Assembly: GCA_036558305.1 (NCBI GenBank)
Contig: DATBFX010000559.1
Span: 1-7,035 of the forward strand
Direction of reading: 5' to 3'
DNA length: 7,035 nucleotides
From: DATBFX01 sp036558305
GTDB lineage: Bacteria > Chloroflexota > Chloroflexia > Thermomicrobiales > UBA6265
This document shows positions 5,621 to 7,035 of this stretch, piece after piece; the stretch's first letter is position 1; every line of letters begins with the position of its first letter. Under the pieces are notes generated by a model. That model was not told the DNA's origin. It worked only from the letters and a program-made list of their open reading frames with translations, and did no database searches. Position numbers and translations under genes: made by a program.

Positions 5621-7035
5621 ATGTCGGTCGCAACCCGCACGCGAAGCGTGGTCGTCGATACCTCGCGCAGCGCCAACGCCAAGATCCGGCCGGTGCCGGT
5701 CGACGCGGTGACGATCGAAGATGCATTCTGGGCGCCCCGTCGACGACAAAACCGGGAGGCGACGCTGCCGTCGCAGCATCGCCAACTCTGGGAGACCGGG
5801 CGCTTCGACAACCTGTTGCGCGTTGCCGGCAAATTCGACGGACCGTTTACGGGGCGGTACTTCAACGACACCGACGTCTACAAGTGGCTCGAAGCGGCCT
5901 CGTGGTCGCTGGCCGCCGACCCGGACCCCGAATTGGAGAAGCAGGTCGACGAGGCGATCGCCGTCGTCGCCGAGGCGCAACGCCCGGACGGCTACCTCAA
6001 CTCGTACTTCGCGGTCGAACGAGCCGACGAGCGGTGGACCAACGCCGACCTCCACGAACTCTACTGCGCGGGGCACCTCTTCCAGGCGGCGGTCGCTCAC
6101 CACCGTGCGACCGGTTCGACGGCTCTGCTCGACGTTTCGGTCCGATTCGCCGACTACCTCGACGCGACATTCGGTTCCGAGGAGCAGGGCAAGCGCGTCT
6201 GGACGGACGGGCACCCCGAGGTCGAAATGGGGTTGGTCGAACTGGCGCGGGAGACCGGCGAGCAGCGCTACTGGCGATTGGCGCAGTTCTTCGTCGACGT
6301 CCGCGGGCACGGGCTGCTCGGAGACGCCTACAATCGCTTCGGCCGCAAGTACCACCAGGACCATCAGCCGTTCCGCGAACTCGACGAGATCGTCGGGCAC
6401 GCGGTGCGGGCGGTCTATCTCAACGCCGGCGTGGCCGACATTTACGCCGAGACGGGCGAACCGGCGCTGGGCGAGGCGCTTCACCGGCTTTGGGCGAGTA
6501 TGACCGAGCGCAAAATGTACGTGAGCGGCGGCATCGGCTCCCGGTACGAAGGGGAGGCATTCGGCGAGGACTACGAGTTGCCGAACCGGTTGGCCTACAC
6601 CGAAACCTGCGCCGCGATCGGCAGCGCGATGTGGAGCTGGCGGATGCTCCTCATCGAGGGCGAGGCGCGATACGCCGACTTGATCGAGTTGCAGCTCTAC
6701 AACGCGATGCTCTCCGGTGTCTCGCTCGACGGCGAAACGTACTTCTACCAGAACCCCCTCTCCGACGAGGGCAACCATCGCCGCTCACCCTGGTTCACGA
6801 CCGCGTGCTGTCCGCCAAACGTGGCGCGGACGCTGGCCTCGCTGCCGGGCTACGTCTATGGCATATCGGACGACACGATCTGGGTTCACCTCTACGCCGA
6901 GGGAACGGGCCGCATCGCGTTGCCGAATGGCAGAACCATCGAGCTCCGGCAGCGGACGCGCTACCCGTGGGACGGCGAGATCGAAGTCGAAGTCGCCAAC
7001 GAAGGCAGTTGCGGACTCCGGCTCCGGATTCCCGG
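5621..7035 (+). CDS. GH127-family beta-L-arabinofuranosidase-like glycosidase (3' end missing)
   Basis: At least 471 residues are present before the window ends; relatives such as HypBA1 of Bifidobacterium are about 650 long. The family removes beta-linked L-arabinofuranose using a zinc-bound cysteine nucleophile. The fold begins near VTIEDAFWAPRRRQN, and GRYFNDTDVYKWLEAASW and AQRPDGYLNSYF are typical of the (alpha/alpha)6 barrel. Key residues fit HypBA1: Glu312 (GEAF) for its acid/base Glu322, Glu328 and Cys330 (ETC, same 16-residue spacing) for Glu338/Cys340, and Cys396-Cys397 (CCPPN) for nucleophile Cys417 and Cys418. There is no signal peptide, so it acts in the cytoplasm, presumably on sugar imported by the adjacent transporter. 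Substrate specificity within the family varies, so the family assignment is firmer than the substrate. Confidence 0.93.
   Translation, partial: MSVATRTRSVVVDTSRSANAKIRPVPVDAVTIEDAFWAPRRRQNREATLPSQHRQLWETGRFDNLLRVAGKFDGPFTGRYFNDTDVYKWLEAASWSLAADPDPELEKQVDEAIAVVAEAQRPDGYLNSYFAVERADERWTNADLHELYCAGHLFQAAVAHHRATGSTALLDVSVRFADYLDATFGSEEQGKRVWTDGHPEVEMGLVELARETGEQRYWRLAQFFVDVRGHGLLGDAYNRFGRKYHQDHQPFRELDEIVGHAVRAVYLNAGVADIYAETGEPALGEALHRLWASMTERKMYVSGGIGSRYEGEAFGEDYELPNRLAYTETCAAIGSAMWSWRMLLIEGEARYADLIELQLYNAMLSGVSLDGETYFYQNPLSDEGNHRRSPWFTTACCPPNVARTLASLPGYVYGISDDTIWVHLYAEGTGRIALPNGRTIELRQRTRYPWDGEIEVEVANEGSCGLRLRIP

Noticed and set aside
5600..6778. Long open frame on the minus strand opposite the glycosidase
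   Set aside because: It is a GC-rich antisense shadow; the plus strand encodes a clear GH127 protein with conserved active-site residues across the same stretch.

Overview
The window looks like chromosomal DNA of a GC-rich bacterium, most likely a Chloroflexota member of the Thermomicrobia/Sphaerobacter kind. This is an inference from three things: a surface protein with an LPNTG-type sorting tail, a Tat-exported sugar-binding protein without a lipobox cysteine, and dense GC-rich palindromic repeats between genes. No rRNA, tRNA, integrase, transposase or CRISPR array was found.

Layout. Positions 1-770 (+) hold the 3' part of a repeat-module surface protein ending in a sortase signal, broken by an in-frame TAG at 186-188. 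It converges on a LacI-family repressor gene (767-1798, -), and the two stop codons share the palindrome CTAG. A 370-bp divergent control region (1799-2168) follows. It carries a likely repressor promoter overlapped by a perfect 13-bp dyad, and a TTGACA-N17-TAGCAT promoter reading towards the transporter. Next come a carbohydrate-binding protein (2169-3428), two CUT1-type permeases (3583-4488 and 4503-5366), and a GH127-family glycosidase (5621 to the window edge, incomplete).

How it works together. The binding protein and two permeases form the import part of an ABC sugar transporter. No ATPase gene is present, as is common for CUT1 systems that use a shared MsmK/UgpC-type ATPase. The GH127 enzyme has no signal peptide and retains the family's catalytic and zinc residues, so imported arabinofuranose-containing oligosaccharides are the most plausible substrate. 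The LacI-type protein probably represses its own gene and perhaps the transporter.

The less ordinary content lies between the genes. A 158-bp palindromic element with perfect 11-bp terminal inverted repeats sits between the binding protein and the first permease, and the probable permease start codon lies inside its end. A second, unrelated 139-bp element with perfect 24-bp terminal inverted repeats lies between the second permease and the glycosidase. I see no clear evidence of a wholly new system. The repeat elements inside the operon and the interrupted surface protein deserve the closest look.
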